Below, in pieces: positions 6,628 through 15,301 of a stretch of 64,000 nucleotides of DNA. The position numbers and the translations under genes were made by a program. The stretch is from VFJQ01 sp044226525 (GTDB lineage Bacteria > Verrucomicrobiota > Verrucomicrobiia > Chthoniobacterales > Chthoniobacteraceae). Every line of letters begins with the position of its first letter. Positions within the stretch are counted from its first letter, which is position 1. The notes beneath the pieces were generated by a model that worked only from the letters and a program-made list of their open reading frames with translations, was not told the DNA's origin and searched no databases. The stretch spans positions 1-64,000 of the forward strand of contig JBGAGV010000014.1 in assembly GCA_044226525.1 (NCBI GenBank), read 5' to 3'.

Positions 6628-9612
6628 ATGCCCTCGCCAGACGTAAAACCGGAACCGCTGCTGACGCTGAAGGGGCACATGGATATGGTCATGAGCGTCG
6701 CGGTGTTCGCCGGGGATCGGCGCGCGCTCTCCGCGTCCTTCAATGGGACGCTGAAGGTATGGGACTTGGAGAACGGGCGGCAGATCCAGAGCCTCGAAGG
6801 CCATGGCGATGCGGTCTTGTCCGCGGTGGTGTTCGGCGGGGATCGGCGTGCGCTCTCCACAGGCGTGGGTGGGATGCTGAAGGTGGTGGACCTGGAGGGC
6901 GGGCGGCTGATTGACGGTCTCGAAGACCATGACGGGTCGGTCTTGTCCGCGGTGGTGTTCGCCGGGGATCGGCGCGCGCTCTCCGCGTCCGCTGATGGGT
7001 CGCTGAAGGTGTGGGACCTGGAGAGCGGGCGGCTGCTCCAGAGACTCGAAGGCCATCATGGGGAGGTCTTTTCCGCGATGGTGTTCGCGGGGGACCGGCG
7101 CGCCCTCTCCACGTCCTGGGACGGGACGCTGAAGGTGTGGGACCTGGAGAGCGGGCGGGTGCTCCAGAGCCTCGAAGGCCACGCCGGGCCGGTCTTTCAC
7201 GCGGTGGTGTATGCCGGGGATCGGCGAGCGCTCTCCGCTTCCGGCGATGGGACGTTGAAGGTGTGGAACTTGGAGAGCGGGCGGCTGCTCCAGAGTCTCG
7301 AAGGCCATGCCGGGGCAGTCTATTCCGCAGTGGTGTATGCCAAGGATCGGCGAGCGCTTTCCGCGTCCGCTGATGGGTCGCTGAAGGTGTGGGACTTGGA
7401 GAGTGGGCGGCTGCTTCACAGCATCAACGCTCACAAAAGTGACATTCGCGGTGTTGCTGTCTTTGCCGGTGGCCGACGTGCCATCTCCGCCTCTGACGAT
7501 CACACCCTCAAGGTCTGGGACCTTGAAGCCCTAACCGGCGCGCTGCCACCGGAAAGATCCTCCGTTTACATCAACGCCAAGGTCGCGCTGGTGGGCGACA
7601 GCGGGGTGGGGAAATCGGGGTTGCGGTTGGTGCTGGAGGGGAAACCCTTTGAACCTACGGACTCGACGCATGGGCGCTACGTGACCACCTTCGAGAAAGA
7701 GGAGGTGCCGCATGGGAGCGACCAGATGCTGCACCGCGAGACGCTGCTGTGGGACTTGGCGGGGCAGCCGAATTACCGGCTCATCAATCAGCTTCACTTG
7801 CGCGATGTGGCGGTGGCGCTGGTGTTGTTCGATTCCAAGCGGGGGACGGACCCGTTCGCGGGGGTGCGGCACTGGAATCGGGCGCTGGAGGTGGCGGGGC
7901 GGTCGCGGGGGTCGGGGGCGCCGCGGTTGCGCAAATTTCTCGTGGCCGCGCGGACGGATGTGGGGACGGTGGGCGTGGGGCGGGAGCGGATCGAGGCGCT
8001 CATCGCCGAGCTGGGGTTTGAAAAGGAGTGGTTCGAGACGAGCGCGAAGGAAGGCCGGCAAATCGCCGAGCTGGCGGCGGCGATCCGCGCGGGCATCCCG
8101 TGGAGCGAGATGCCGCAGGTGGTCTCGACCGAGCTGTTTCAGCAAATTAAGAACTTTCTCGTGGAGATGAAGAAGAGCGGGCGCGTGCTGGCGGAGGAGG
8201 CGGAGCTGCTGGCGGTGTTTAATGCAGGGAAGGGGAAGGGAGATGGGGAAGGGGCGCAGGCGGCGACGATCGAGCAATTCCGCACCTGCGCGGACCGGCT
8301 GCGGGATGCGGGGCTCATCCGGCGGCTGCCGTTTGGGGATTTGCTGCTGCTGCAGCCGGAGGTGCTGGATAACTATGCTTCGGCGCTGATCAATGCGGCG
8401 CGGCAGGAGCCGGATGGGTTTGGGTGCATCCGCCTGGAGCGGGTGCAGGCGGGCGATTTCCCCGTGCCGCCCGGGGAGCGGCTCGCGTCCAAGGCGCAGG
8501 AGCGTCAGCTTCTCTCCGAGATGGTGCGCGATCTTCTCGATCACGAGATCGCCTGGCGCGAGGAGACGCAGGAGGGCACGCTGCTGGTCTTCCCCTCCGA
8601 ATTCACCCGCGAAAACCCGAGCCTGCCGGAGCCGGAGGGCAAGGCGGTGGTGGGGGAATTCGCCGGGCCGGTGGTGAGCATCTACACGACGCTGGCGGTG
8701 CGGCTGGCGCAGAGCGGCACCTTTGTGCACCGGGAGCTGTGGCGCAATGCGGTGACGTATCGGCCGGCGCGCGGCGAGGGGGAGTGCGGATTTTTCCTGC
8801 AGGAAGTGGACGAGGGCCACGGGCGGCTCACGATCTTCCACACCCACGCGACCCCGGCGCTGACGCGGGAGCTTTTCGAGGCGTTTGTGGAGGATCATCT
8901 GCGCACCCACGCGCTGCCGGAGACGGTGAAGTGGCGCCGGGTGGTGGCGTGCCCGGAGTGTCATCGCGCGCTGGCCGATGGCGTGGTGGAACGGCGCCGC
9001 GCGCGGGGGCTGGACTACGCGACGTGTTCGGAGTGCGATACCCGCATCCCGTTTGATCCCGCCGGCGCCGCGTCCGCGTCGCCCGACACCGCCGCGCAGG
9101 TGCGCGAGATGGGCCGCGCGGCGGACGCGACGAAGGAGAAGGCGGAGGCGAGCGCGATCATCGAAGGCAAGCGGGCGACGAATGATTTCGATGTGTTCCT
9201 CTGTCACAACAGCCGGAGCAAACCGGCGGTCAAAAAGATCGCGGAAGAGCTGATAAAACACGGGATCCTGCCGTGGTTGGATGAGTGGGAATTGCGTCCT
9301 GGGTTTCCGTGGCAGGATGCGTTGGAAAGGCAGATCAAGACAATCAAAGCGGCGGCAGTGTTCGTGGGACCGGATGGAATGGGGCCTTGGCAAGATCAGG
9401 AACTGAAGGCGTTCATTCGAAAGTTCGTGGCGAAGCAGGCTCCGGTCATTCCGGTGCTGCTCGAAGGGTTGATGGAAGTGCCGGAACTGCCCACGTTTTT
9501 CGAAGGCTTCCATGCGGTCGATTTCCGCAAACCCTCGCCAGACCCCATGGAGCAACTGCGCTGGGGCATCACCGGGGACCGCGGTGGGCGCGGGGCGACG
9601 GAGCGGGGGTAG
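6628..9612 (+). CDS. WD40 propeller - ROC GTPase - zinc ribbon - TIR domain protein
   Basis: 994 residues from the ATG giving MPSPDVKPEPLLTLKGH; in-frame ATGs at 6526 and 6430 would add low-complexity N-termini. Seven ~42-residue WD40 blades (about 13-300, core LKVWDLESGRLLQSLEGH) form one complete propeller. A Ras-like ROC domain follows: P-loop GDSGVGKS 323-330, then DLAGQ, a TD-containing G4-like ARTD and ETSAK. A long helical/COR-like linker leads to a four-cysteine ribbon (C775, C778, C800, C803). The C-terminal TIR domain starts at N852 (NDFDVFLCHNS) and contains LDEWELRPGFPW. ROCO/STAND-type proteins switch on nucleotide binding; bacterial TIRs often hydrolyse NAD+. A sensor-switch-effector role in defence or cell suicide is inferred. 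The gene appears monocistronic. Confidence 0.9.
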   Translation: MPSPDVKPEPLLTLKGHMDMVMSVAVFAGDRRALSASFNGTLKVWDLENGRQIQSLEGHGDAVLSAVVFGGDRRALSTGVGGMLKVVDLEGGRLIDGLEDHDGSVLSAVVFAGDRRALSASADGSLKVWDLESGRLLQRLEGHHGEVFSAMVFAGDRRALSTSWDGTLKVWDLESGRVLQSLEGHAGPVFHAVVYAGDRRALSASGDGTLKVWNLESGRLLQSLEGHAGAVYSAVVYAKDRRALSASADGSLKVWDLESGRLLHSINAHKSDIRGVAVFAGGRRAISASDDHTLKVWDLEALTGALPPERSSVYINAKVALVGDSGVGKSGLRLVLEGKPFEPTDSTHGRYVTTFEKEEVPHGSDQMLHRETLLWDLAGQPNYRLINQLHLRDVAVALVLFDSKRGTDPFAGVRHWNRALEVAGRSRGSGAPRLRKFLVAARTDVGTVGVGRERIEALIAELGFEKEWFETSAKEGRQIAELAAAIRAGIPWSEMPQVVSTELFQQIKNFLVEMKKSGRVLAEEAELLAVFNAGKGKGDGEGAQAATIEQFRTCADRLRDAGLIRRLPFGDLLLLQPEVLDNYASALINAARQEPDGFGCIRLERVQAGDFPVPPGERLASKAQERQLLSEMVRDLLDHEIAWREETQEGTLLVFPSEFTRENPSLPEPEGKAVVGEFAGPVVSIYTTLAVRLAQSGTFVHRELWRNAVTYRPARGEGECGFFLQEVDEGHGRLTIFHTHATPALTRELFEAFVEDHLRTHALPETVKWRRVVACPECHRALADGVVERRRARGLDYATCSECDTRIPFDPAGAASASPDTAAQVREMGRAADATKEKAEASAIIEGKRATNDFDVFLCHNSRSKPAVKKIAEELIKHGILPWLDEWELRPGFPWQDALERQIKTIKAAAVFVGPDGMGPWQDQELKAFIRKFVAKQAPVIPVLLEGLMEVPELPTFFEGFHAVDFRKPSPDPMEQLRWGITGDRGGRGATERG
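6664..7530 (+). repeat. Tandem ~126-bp WD40-coding repeats, seven units
   Basis: Seven consecutive units encode WD40 blades. Units share long near-identical DNA stretches, for example GGGACGCTGAAGGTGTGGGA and variants of CGGCGAGCGCTCTCCGC, not merely similar protein. Variable positions cluster at the residues between GH and the first strand and around ALSxSxDG. The DNA similarity points to recent duplication or gene-conversion among blades. Confidence 0.85.
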
Positions 9613-9804
9613 GGAAACATTCCTTGCCGGGAGGGACAAACGGGTGTCTCAGTGGGTTCACAAGTTAGGAAAACCTCTCTGAGTTTGGAGATTGTCAGTT
9701 GTTTCGCGCCGCGTGTCACGTGGCACCCTTCAGTGGCAGTTTGAGATCCGATTCCCGGAAACAGTCACCGATGGCCCGCGCTTGCTTTTAGAAAACAACT
9801 CATC

Positions 9805-10176
9805 ATGTCCACGAAACTTTACGTCGGGAATCTCTCTTTCGACACGACGCAGCTCGACCTGCAGGACGCCTTTGCCGAAGCGGGCTCGGTCGCGGAGGTG
9901 GCGATCGTGCAGGACCGGACGACGGGGCAGTCGCGCGGGTTTGCGTTTGTCACCATGTCGTCGAGCGCCGAGGCGCAGAAGGCGATCGAACTTTTCCATG
10001 GGAAGGGCGTCAATGGGCGCTCGATCACGGTGAGTGAGGCGCGTCCGCGCGAGGAGCGCGGCAGCAGCCAGGGCCGGTCTTTCGGTTCGCGTGGCGGTAA
10101 CGGTGGCGGTGGCAACCGCGGCGGTGGTTCGGGCGGCGGCGCTCCGCAGCGCAAGGCTTACACGCGGCACTACTAG
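9805..10176 (+). CDS. RNA-binding protein with one RRM domain (cold-shock Rbp type)
   Basis: 123 residues. A single RRM occupies residues 1-82 with RNP2 LYVGNL (5-10) and RNP1 RGFAFVTM (about 47-54). A glycine/arginine/serine-rich tail (about 88-115) resembles cyanobacterial and other bacterial glycine-rich RNA-binding proteins. Such proteins bind single-stranded RNA and are often induced by cold. The 192-bp region upstream (9613-9804) holds no gene that I can see and probably contains the promoter and 5' leader. The product name is firm, the physiological role inferred. Confidence 0.93.
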   Translation: MSTKLYVGNLSFDTTQLDLQDAFAEAGSVAEVAIVQDRTTGQSRGFAFVTMSSSAEAQKAIELFHGKGVNGRSITVSEARPREERGSSQGRSFGSRGGNGGGGNRGGGSGGGAPQRKAYTRHY

Positions 10177-10278
10177 GCTTCGACCAGGTCAGAACAGGAC
10201 GGACGCTCCCGAGGGACCACCCACTTTCGGGGGCGTGGCGTCCTGTGGCTGACCGGGCGATGAACCGATAACCGGCGC

Positions 10279-10638
10279 ATGATCACCAAGCATTGGAAAC
10301 TGACGCTTTCGAAAAGCGGGAAACAGATCGTGCTGTTTGCCACGACGACGGATCGCATGGTGGCGCGCGATCTGGACGGGGTGGCGGAGCGGTCGTTGAT
10401 CCAACGGGCGCGGCAGTATCATCGCCGGGGGCAGACGCCGGAGCAGGATCACCGCGATCTGGCGATTGCGGCGTTCATGGTTCATGCCGGGGAGCCGCCT
10501 TACGACTTATTGTTCGAGCACATCGAGCGGGTGGCGGCGGTGCCGGAGGGTGAGCCGAGCTGCCATGTCGAGGGGCCGGATTTGCATCCGCTGGTGCCGG
10601 TGTGGGAGCGGGCGGCGGCGGACGAACTCGATCAATAG
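10279..10638 (+). CDS. Hypothetical protein, 119 aa
   Basis: Starts MITKHWKLTLSKSGKQIVLF. A small soluble protein with no signal peptide, membrane segment or recognisable motif; the C-terminal third is rich in Glu, Pro and His. It is convergent with the lipoprotein gene, their 3' ends overlapping by 7 bases. Codon bias matches the neighbouring genes, which supports expression. I do not recognise the family. Confidence 0.65.
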   Translation: MITKHWKLTLSKSGKQIVLFATTTDRMVARDLDGVAERSLIQRARQYHRRGQTPEQDHRDLAIAAFMVHAGEPPYDLLFEHIERVAAVPEGEPSCHVEGPDLHPLVPVWERAAADELDQ

Positions 10639-10985
10639 CCGCGCAGCGTGGAGGTGACGGTGACGGCGAGCGCGGGATCGATGATGACTGCGACCCGGTA
10701 GCTGCCGGCAGCGCGCACGTAACCCATCTCGCGGGTTTCGGTGCGTTTTCCCTCCGCGAGGAAGCCGACGCGGACGCCGGTCTGTTCGTCGGGATGGATG
10801 GTGAAGACGGAGTGATCGCCCGCGGGAAGCCGCTCGATGCGGTGGGAGAAGCCGTCGCCGGAGACGACGACTTCGGTGAGGTCGTGCGAGGAAAGATTGG
10901 TGAGGGTGAAGACGGGCGCCTTGGAACAACCGGCCACCATCGCGGCGACGAGAGCGGTGCCGGCCGCGATGCGAAGGAATTTCAT
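10632..10985 (-). CDS. Small lipoprotein
   Basis: 117 residues from the ATG giving MKFLRIAAGTALVAAMVAGC. Positively charged residues, a hydrophobic core and the lipobox VAGC indicate lipidation at Cys20 by signal peptidase II. The mature part is a small beta-rich domain (about 25-117) without a recognised family. A longer upstream frame to 11162 exists but is arginine-rich and lacks a signal, so it was rejected. It is divergent from the 61-aa gene at 11085, with a 99-bp intergenic space that must hold both promoters. Confidence 0.8.
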   Translation of the reverse strand: MKFLRIAAGTALVAAMVAGCSKAPVFTLTNLSSHDLTEVVVSGDGFSHRIERLPAGDHSVFTIHPDEQTGVRVGFLAEGKRTETREMGYVRAAGSYRVAVIIDPALAVTVTSTLRGY

Positions 10986-11084
10986 CGGGCACTCTCGACG
11001 CGATCCGGGGAAAGGGAAGATCGATCCGCGTGTTATTTGGGATAATCGCTCGCGTGCGGAAGGTATTTCGCGGATAGGGGAGGA

Positions 11085-11270
11085 ATGGCACGCAACAATT
11101 ACCAATCGGACAAACGGCAGCGGGAGATGCGCAAGAAATTGAAGAAGGAGGAGAAGGCGCAACGCAAGGCAGACCGGGACAGTGGCGATACAACCGAGGC
11201 GGGTGGCGACGCGGCTGAGAACTCCAGCGCAGGGGATGCTCCGGCGGCGTCGGAGGGCACTCCCACGTAG
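11085..11270 (+). CDS. Small highly charged protein, 61 aa
   Basis: Starts MARNNYQSDKRQREMRKKLK. The N-terminal half is a lysine/arginine/glutamate-rich helix; the tail is low-complexity Ala/Gly/Ser. Very similar short basic proteins beginning MARNNY..-KRQ-E are found across many Gram-negative phyla, which argues that it is real despite its length. The charge suggests nucleic-acid or ribosome association, but no function is established. The next gene starts 25 bp downstream in the same direction. Confidence 0.7.
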   Translation: MARNNYQSDKRQREMRKKLKKEEKAQRKADRDSGDTTEAGGDAAENSSAGDAPAASEGTPT

Positions 11271-11295
11271 TCCTGCCCCCGGGCGGAGGAAGGCG

Positions 11296-11661
11296 ATGAT
11301 CGAGATTTACGCCGAGCCCGCGCGGCAGGTGCTGACGTTCAAGTTCAGCGGGCAGGTGTCGGCGGAGGAGATGCAAGCGAAGGTGGACGTTCTGCGGCGG
11401 GAACTGGCGCGGCTGGAGAGCGGGTTTGTGGCGTTCACGGACCTGACGGGGCTGGAGCGGATGGAGAATGAAGCGACGGATCAAATCGCGGCCTACATGG
11501 ACCTGTGCACGGCGAAGGGCGTGGGGCGGATCGTGCGGCTGATCCCGAAGCCGGAGCGCGACATCGGCTTCGAGTTGCTGAGCGTTTTCCACCACGACAA
11601 AGGCATCCGCACCATCACGTGCTCGGATGTGGAGGATGCGCGGCGCGCGTTGGAGGATTGA
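11296..11661 (+). CDS. Hypothetical protein, 121 aa (STAS-like fold possible)
   Basis: The start is the ATG preceded by GGCGGAGGAAGG, a good ribosome binding site; the longer frame from 11182 overlaps the previous gene in arginine-rich sequence and was rejected. The alternating beta/alpha pattern (IEIYAEPARQVLTFKFSG, VAFTDLTGLERM, RTITCSDVEDARRAL) resembles small SpoIIAA/STAS-like domains, but I cannot assign a family. No signal peptide. It may be cotranscribed with the 61-aa gene. Confidence 0.7.
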   Translation: MIEIYAEPARQVLTFKFSGQVSAEEMQAKVDVLRRELARLESGFVAFTDLTGLERMENEATDQIAAYMDLCTAKGVGRIVRLIPKPERDIGFELLSVFHHDKGIRTITCSDVEDARRALED

Positions 11662-11864
11662 GCGTGGGACGGGGTTGATAGCGGTTGACGCTGCGGCGGG
11701 GAGAAGGGAGCGTGCGGCGTTTCGTTCAGGACCACTCGTCTTTGTGGGCGAGCAGCGGGTCGCTGCCATTGTGAGGCGTTCGGAATCGGGCCGTCGCAAT
11801 CCCCAAGGAAGACGACGAGATGGCCGCCCGGCCCGCTTCGGCGGAAGTGCCCCTCGTTTGTGTC

Positions 11865-12941
11865 ATGATGAATCTCCTCGAAATCTGCCAGTGCGTGGAA
11901 GTGCCCCTGCCAGCCGGTGCCCCGGAGCTTTCCACGCCCATCACCGGCGCCTCGTCGATCGAGGATGCGGGACCGGGCGATGTGGTTTTTTTCGAGCATC
12001 CGAAATATCTGCGTGCGTTGCGGACGACGAAGGCGGGCGTGGCGCTCGTGCCGCTGGATTTCGCGGAGGAAGTGGCACCGGTGCTGGTGCGAGTGGCGCG
12101 TCCGTCGGTGGCGTTTGGCCGGCTGCTGGAGCGGTTGCGACCGGCTGAGGCGGCGAAGGTGAAACCGGGGATTCATCCGACGGCGGTGGTGGCGGAGGAC
12201 GCGCAGATCGATCCGACGGCTTCGGTGCAGGCGCTGGCGGTGATCGAGAGCGGGGTGCGCATCGGGCCGCGCAGTGTGATCGGGGCGCAGGTTTTTGTGG
12301 GGCGCGATGCGCAGGTGGGCGCGGATTGCCTGCTGCATCCGCTGGTGATGGTGGCCGAAGGCAGTGTGCTCGGAGACCGGGTGATCATTCAGAGCGGGGC
12401 GGTGATCGGGAGCGATGGATTCGGCTTTCACTCGGGTGATGGCACGCATCGCAAGGTGCCGCAGATCGGCACGGTGCAGATCGACGACGACGTGGAGATC
12501 GGCGCGTGCACGACGATCGACCGGGCGCGCTTTGGCCGGACGTGGATTCAGGCCGGGACGAAGGTCGATAACCTCGTGCAGATCGCGCACAATGTGGTGA
12601 TCGGGCCGCATTGCCTGATCGTGGCGCAGACGGGGATTTCCGGCAGCACGCGGCTGGGGCATCACGTGATCCTCGCGGGGCAGGTGGGCGTGGTGGGGCA
12701 TGTGAACGTGGGGGACCATGTGCTGGTGACCGCAAAGGGCGGCATTACGAAGGACACGCCGCCGGGGCAGCAGTTGATGGGGTCGTTCGGCCTGCCGCGG
12801 AAGGAGGCGACGGAGCTGGTCGCGCATTACCGTCGTCTGCCGAAGACGGTGGCAAAGCTGAAGGCGCTGGAGGCGGAGGTGGCGGCGCTGCGAAAGAAGA
12901 TCGAAGGGGAACTGGCCGAGACGGGTGAAGCCGCGGAGTAA
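11865..12941 (+). CDS. lpxD: UDP-3-O-acylglucosamine N-acyltransferase LpxD
   Basis: 358 residues from the ATG giving MMNLLEICQCVEVPL; an upstream ATG at 11820 would add an unrelated extension. The N-terminal uridine-binding domain (about 1-105, with GPGDVVFFEHPKYL) is followed by a left-handed beta-helix of hexapeptide repeats (about 108-305). The catalytic-region histidine lies in GFGFHSGDGTHRKVPQIG. A C-terminal helix (VAKLKALEAEVAALRKKIE) is typical of the trimer. LpxD adds the second acyl chain in lipid A synthesis, so the organism makes lipopolysaccharide. It is not clustered with other lpx genes here. Confidence 0.96.
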   Translation: MMNLLEICQCVEVPLPAGAPELSTPITGASSIEDAGPGDVVFFEHPKYLRALRTTKAGVALVPLDFAEEVAPVLVRVARPSVAFGRLLERLRPAEAAKVKPGIHPTAVVAEDAQIDPTASVQALAVIESGVRIGPRSVIGAQVFVGRDAQVGADCLLHPLVMVAEGSVLGDRVIIQSGAVIGSDGFGFHSGDGTHRKVPQIGTVQIDDDVEIGACTTIDRARFGRTWIQAGTKVDNLVQIAHNVVIGPHCLIVAQTGISGSTRLGHHVILAGQVGVVGHVNVGDHVLVTAKGGITKDTPPGQQLMGSFGLPRKEATELVAHYRRLPKTVAKLKALEAEVAALRKKIEGELAETGEAAE

Positions 12942-13051
12942 GTCTGGCGGCGTCGTGAGCGGGTGCCGGCGCTCCATGAGGGTGGCGTGTCAGGAAAGCG
13001 CGGGCGGGACTTGTCGGCGTCGTGAGGCTGCGGAATGATGCGCCCCTTTCA

Positions 13052-15076
13052 ATGATCGCGCCGCAGGAAGCTGTTGGGACTGATTTCGTCGAGCGCGTCC
13101 GGGCCATGTTTGCGCCGGACGGGCTGATGTCGCGTGCGCGGGAGTTTGAATACCGGCCGGAGCAGCAGGACATGGCGGGGGAAGTGGCGGCGGCCTTGAA
13201 CGAGGAGCGGCATCTCGTGGTGGAGGCGGGGACCGGGGTAGGGAAGTCGCTGGCGTATCTCATCCCGGCGGTGTTGTGGGCGCACGAGCAGAAAAAAAAG
13301 GCGGTGATTTCCACCTACACGATCAATCTGCAGGAGCAGCTCGTGAACAAGGACATCCCGATCGTGCGCAAGCTGCTGGGGATCGAGTTCGACGCGATGC
13401 TGTGGAAGGGACGGCAGAATTTCGTGTGTCCGGCGCGGCTGGAACGAGCCATCGCGCAGAGCAAGGACCTGTTCACCACAACGGAGGCGTCGGAGCTGGA
13501 GCGGATTTATCAATGGGCGCAGACGACGAGCGATGGGTCTCTGTCGGATTTTTCCGTCGAGCCGGATTCGCACGTGTGGGCGCAGGTGTGCAGCGAGCCG
13601 CACGTGTGCACGACGAAGACGTGCGGGACGAATCCGCGCTGTTTTTACCAGGTCGCGCGCAAGCGGCTGCTCACGGCGGATGTGGTGGTGCTCAATCACA
13701 CGCTGTTTTTCATGGCGCTGGGCGGAGTGCCGGAGGCGGAAGAGAACGAGGAGGGATATCTCTTCGCGAACGATTTTGTGATCTTCGACGAAGCACATAC
13801 GGTGGAGCAGGTGGCAGCGCGGCAGATCGGGCTTTCGGTGTCGCAATATGGGCTGCGGTATGCGCTCCAGCGGCTCTACAATCCGAAGACGACCAAGGGG
13901 GTGATGCAGGTGCTCCGGCGGCCGGATGGGGTGCGGGAGGTGAGTGGGCTGTTGGAAAAGGTGGATCAATTCTTCGACGGCGTGGGCACAAAGATGGAGG
14001 AAGTGCGCGGGGCGGGGTCGCCGAAACAAGGGCGCGAACTGCGGGTGCGCACACCGGATTTCGTGGAGGACACGCTGTCGCTACCGCTGGCGGAGTTGCA
14101 GAAGCACATCGTGGATCTGGTGCGCGAGATGGAGGACGTGCCGGCAAAGGCGGAGTTGCAGGATCTCGGGCGGCGGATTCGCGATGCGCGCCTGGCGCTG
14201 GGGCAATTCCTCAAACAGGAAGCTGAGGAGCACGTCTATTGGGTCGAAAAGTCGGGGAAAACGGCGCAGCACCACACGCTCTGCGCGTCGCCGGTGGATG
14301 TGGCGGGGCATCTGCACGCGCTGCTTTTCCGCGAGCACCACACGTGCGTCATGACAAGCGCGACGTTGTCGGTAGCGGGTGCGGAATCGACGACCGGCGC
14401 GAAGGGGATGGATTATTTCATGCGCCGCGTGGGGGCGCATGCGATCCCGGCGCGGCAGATCGGGAGCCCGTTCGATTACGAGCGGCAGATGAAGCTTTTC
14501 ATCACGCGGAAGATGCCCGATCCGCGCGAAGCGGGTTACGAAAAAGCGCTCGCTGCCGAAGTGGAGCGCTGGGTGGAGCAGACGCAAGGGAGAGCGTTCG
14601 TGCTGTTCACCAGCTACAAGATGTTGAGCGCGCTGGCGGCGGAAATGCGCGAGCGCCTCGACGATCTCGACTACAAATTACTCGTGCAAGGCGAGGGGAT
14701 GCCGCGGCAACGCATGATCGCAGAATTCAAAAAAAACGAGCGCCACGTGTTGTTCGGCACGGAGAGCTTTTGGAGCGGCGTGGATGTGCCCGGTGCGGCG
14801 CTCAGCAATGTGATCATCACGCGTCTGCCCTTTGCGGTGCCGGATCATCCGCTGGTGGAGGCGAAACTCGAGCAGATCGAGGCGCGCGGGGGCGATGCGT
14901 TTGGAGAATACTCGTTGCCCGAGGCGATTCTCCGTCTGCGCCAGGGCGTGGGGCGTTTGATTCGGACAAAACAGGACAGCGGAATCGTGGTGATTCTCGA
15001 TCCGCGTGTCCTGACGAAAGGCTACGGGCGCGCTTTTCTCAATTCGCTGCCGAAATGCCCGGTGGAAGTGATCTGA
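13052..15076 (+). CDS. dinG: DinG/XPD-family ATP-dependent DNA helicase
   Basis: 674 residues from the ATG giving MIAPQEAVG; a GTG at 13022 is an alternative. It has Walker A EAGTGVGKS, the DEAH box FVIFDEAHTVEQ and motif VI LRQGVGRLIRT. A cluster of cysteines sits in the position of the XPD/DinG iron-sulfur domain (FVCP, then VCSEPHVCTTKTCGTNPRC). This identifies a superfamily 2 helicase unwinding 5'-3', acting in repair of D-loops, R-loops or G-quadruplexes. Whether it is a true DinG ortholog or a YoaA-like paralog cannot be decided by eye. Spacing from lpxD (~110 bp) suggests its own promoter. Confidence 0.9.
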   Translation: MIAPQEAVGTDFVERVRAMFAPDGLMSRAREFEYRPEQQDMAGEVAAALNEERHLVVEAGTGVGKSLAYLIPAVLWAHEQKKKAVISTYTINLQEQLVNKDIPIVRKLLGIEFDAMLWKGRQNFVCPARLERAIAQSKDLFTTTEASELERIYQWAQTTSDGSLSDFSVEPDSHVWAQVCSEPHVCTTKTCGTNPRCFYQVARKRLLTADVVVLNHTLFFMALGGVPEAEENEEGYLFANDFVIFDEAHTVEQVAARQIGLSVSQYGLRYALQRLYNPKTTKGVMQVLRRPDGVREVSGLLEKVDQFFDGVGTKMEEVRGAGSPKQGRELRVRTPDFVEDTLSLPLAELQKHIVDLVREMEDVPAKAELQDLGRRIRDARLALGQFLKQEAEEHVYWVEKSGKTAQHHTLCASPVDVAGHLHALLFREHHTCVMTSATLSVAGAESTTGAKGMDYFMRRVGAHAIPARQIGSPFDYERQMKLFITRKMPDPREAGYEKALAAEVERWVEQTQGRAFVLFTSYKMLSALAAEMRERLDDLDYKLLVQGEGMPRQRMIAEFKKNERHVLFGTESFWSGVDVPGAALSNVIITRLPFAVPDHPLVEAKLEQIEARGGDAFGEYSLPEAILRLRQGVGRLIRTKQDSGIVVILDPRVLTKGYGRAFLNSLPKCPVEVI

Positions 15077-15160
15077 ATGGCGAAAAAAAGTGGAAAAATT
15101 TCGCCGCCCCTGTCGCATTTCGCACACTTGAGTCGGTTCCAACTCTCTGAAATGAAGGAG

Positions 15161-15190
15161 GTTCAAAACTTTTTTTGCCATATTTTGAAC
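15161..15190. promoter_or_regulatory. Inverted repeat upstream of porin 1 (candidate activator site)
   Basis: GTTCAAAA (15161-15168) and TTTTGAAC (15183-15190) form a perfect 8-bp inverted repeat whose half-sites are 22 bp apart, two helical turns. It lies 34 bp upstream of the -24/-12 candidate at 15224. The position fits an upstream activating sequence for a sigma-54 regulator, but the arms do not match the repeat upstream of porin 2. Confidence 0.4.
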
Positions 15191-15223
15191 GTTTTTTGGG
15201 GAAGTGAAAAAAAGTTTGCCGCC

Positions 15224-15239
15224 CGGCAGACCAGTTGCT
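15224..15239 (+). promoter_or_regulatory. Candidate sigma-54 promoter of porin 1
   Basis: CGGCAGACCAGTTGCT fits TGGCAC-N5-TTGCW with exact GG-to-GC spacing; GGCA and TTGCT are conserved. The -12 element ends 62 bp before the porin start. A sigma-54 enhancer-binding response regulator is encoded in the same locus (24767-26197). Confidence 0.6.
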
Positions 15240-15301
15240 AAACCCGCCGACGCCGAAACCGGCAACCAATCGAATCAACCAACCAAAATAGAAACCAAAC
15301 A

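Noticed and set aside
7531..9639. 702-aa minus-strand frame opposite the WD40-ROC-TIR gene
   Set aside because: Arg/Pro/His-rich antisense shadow, typical of high-GC DNA.
9285..9668. 127-aa frame across the 3' end of the TIR gene
   Set aside because: Different frame within the TIR coding region, no domain.
11493..12977. 494-aa minus-strand frame opposite lpxD
   Set aside because: Antisense shadow; lpxD motifs are unmistakable.
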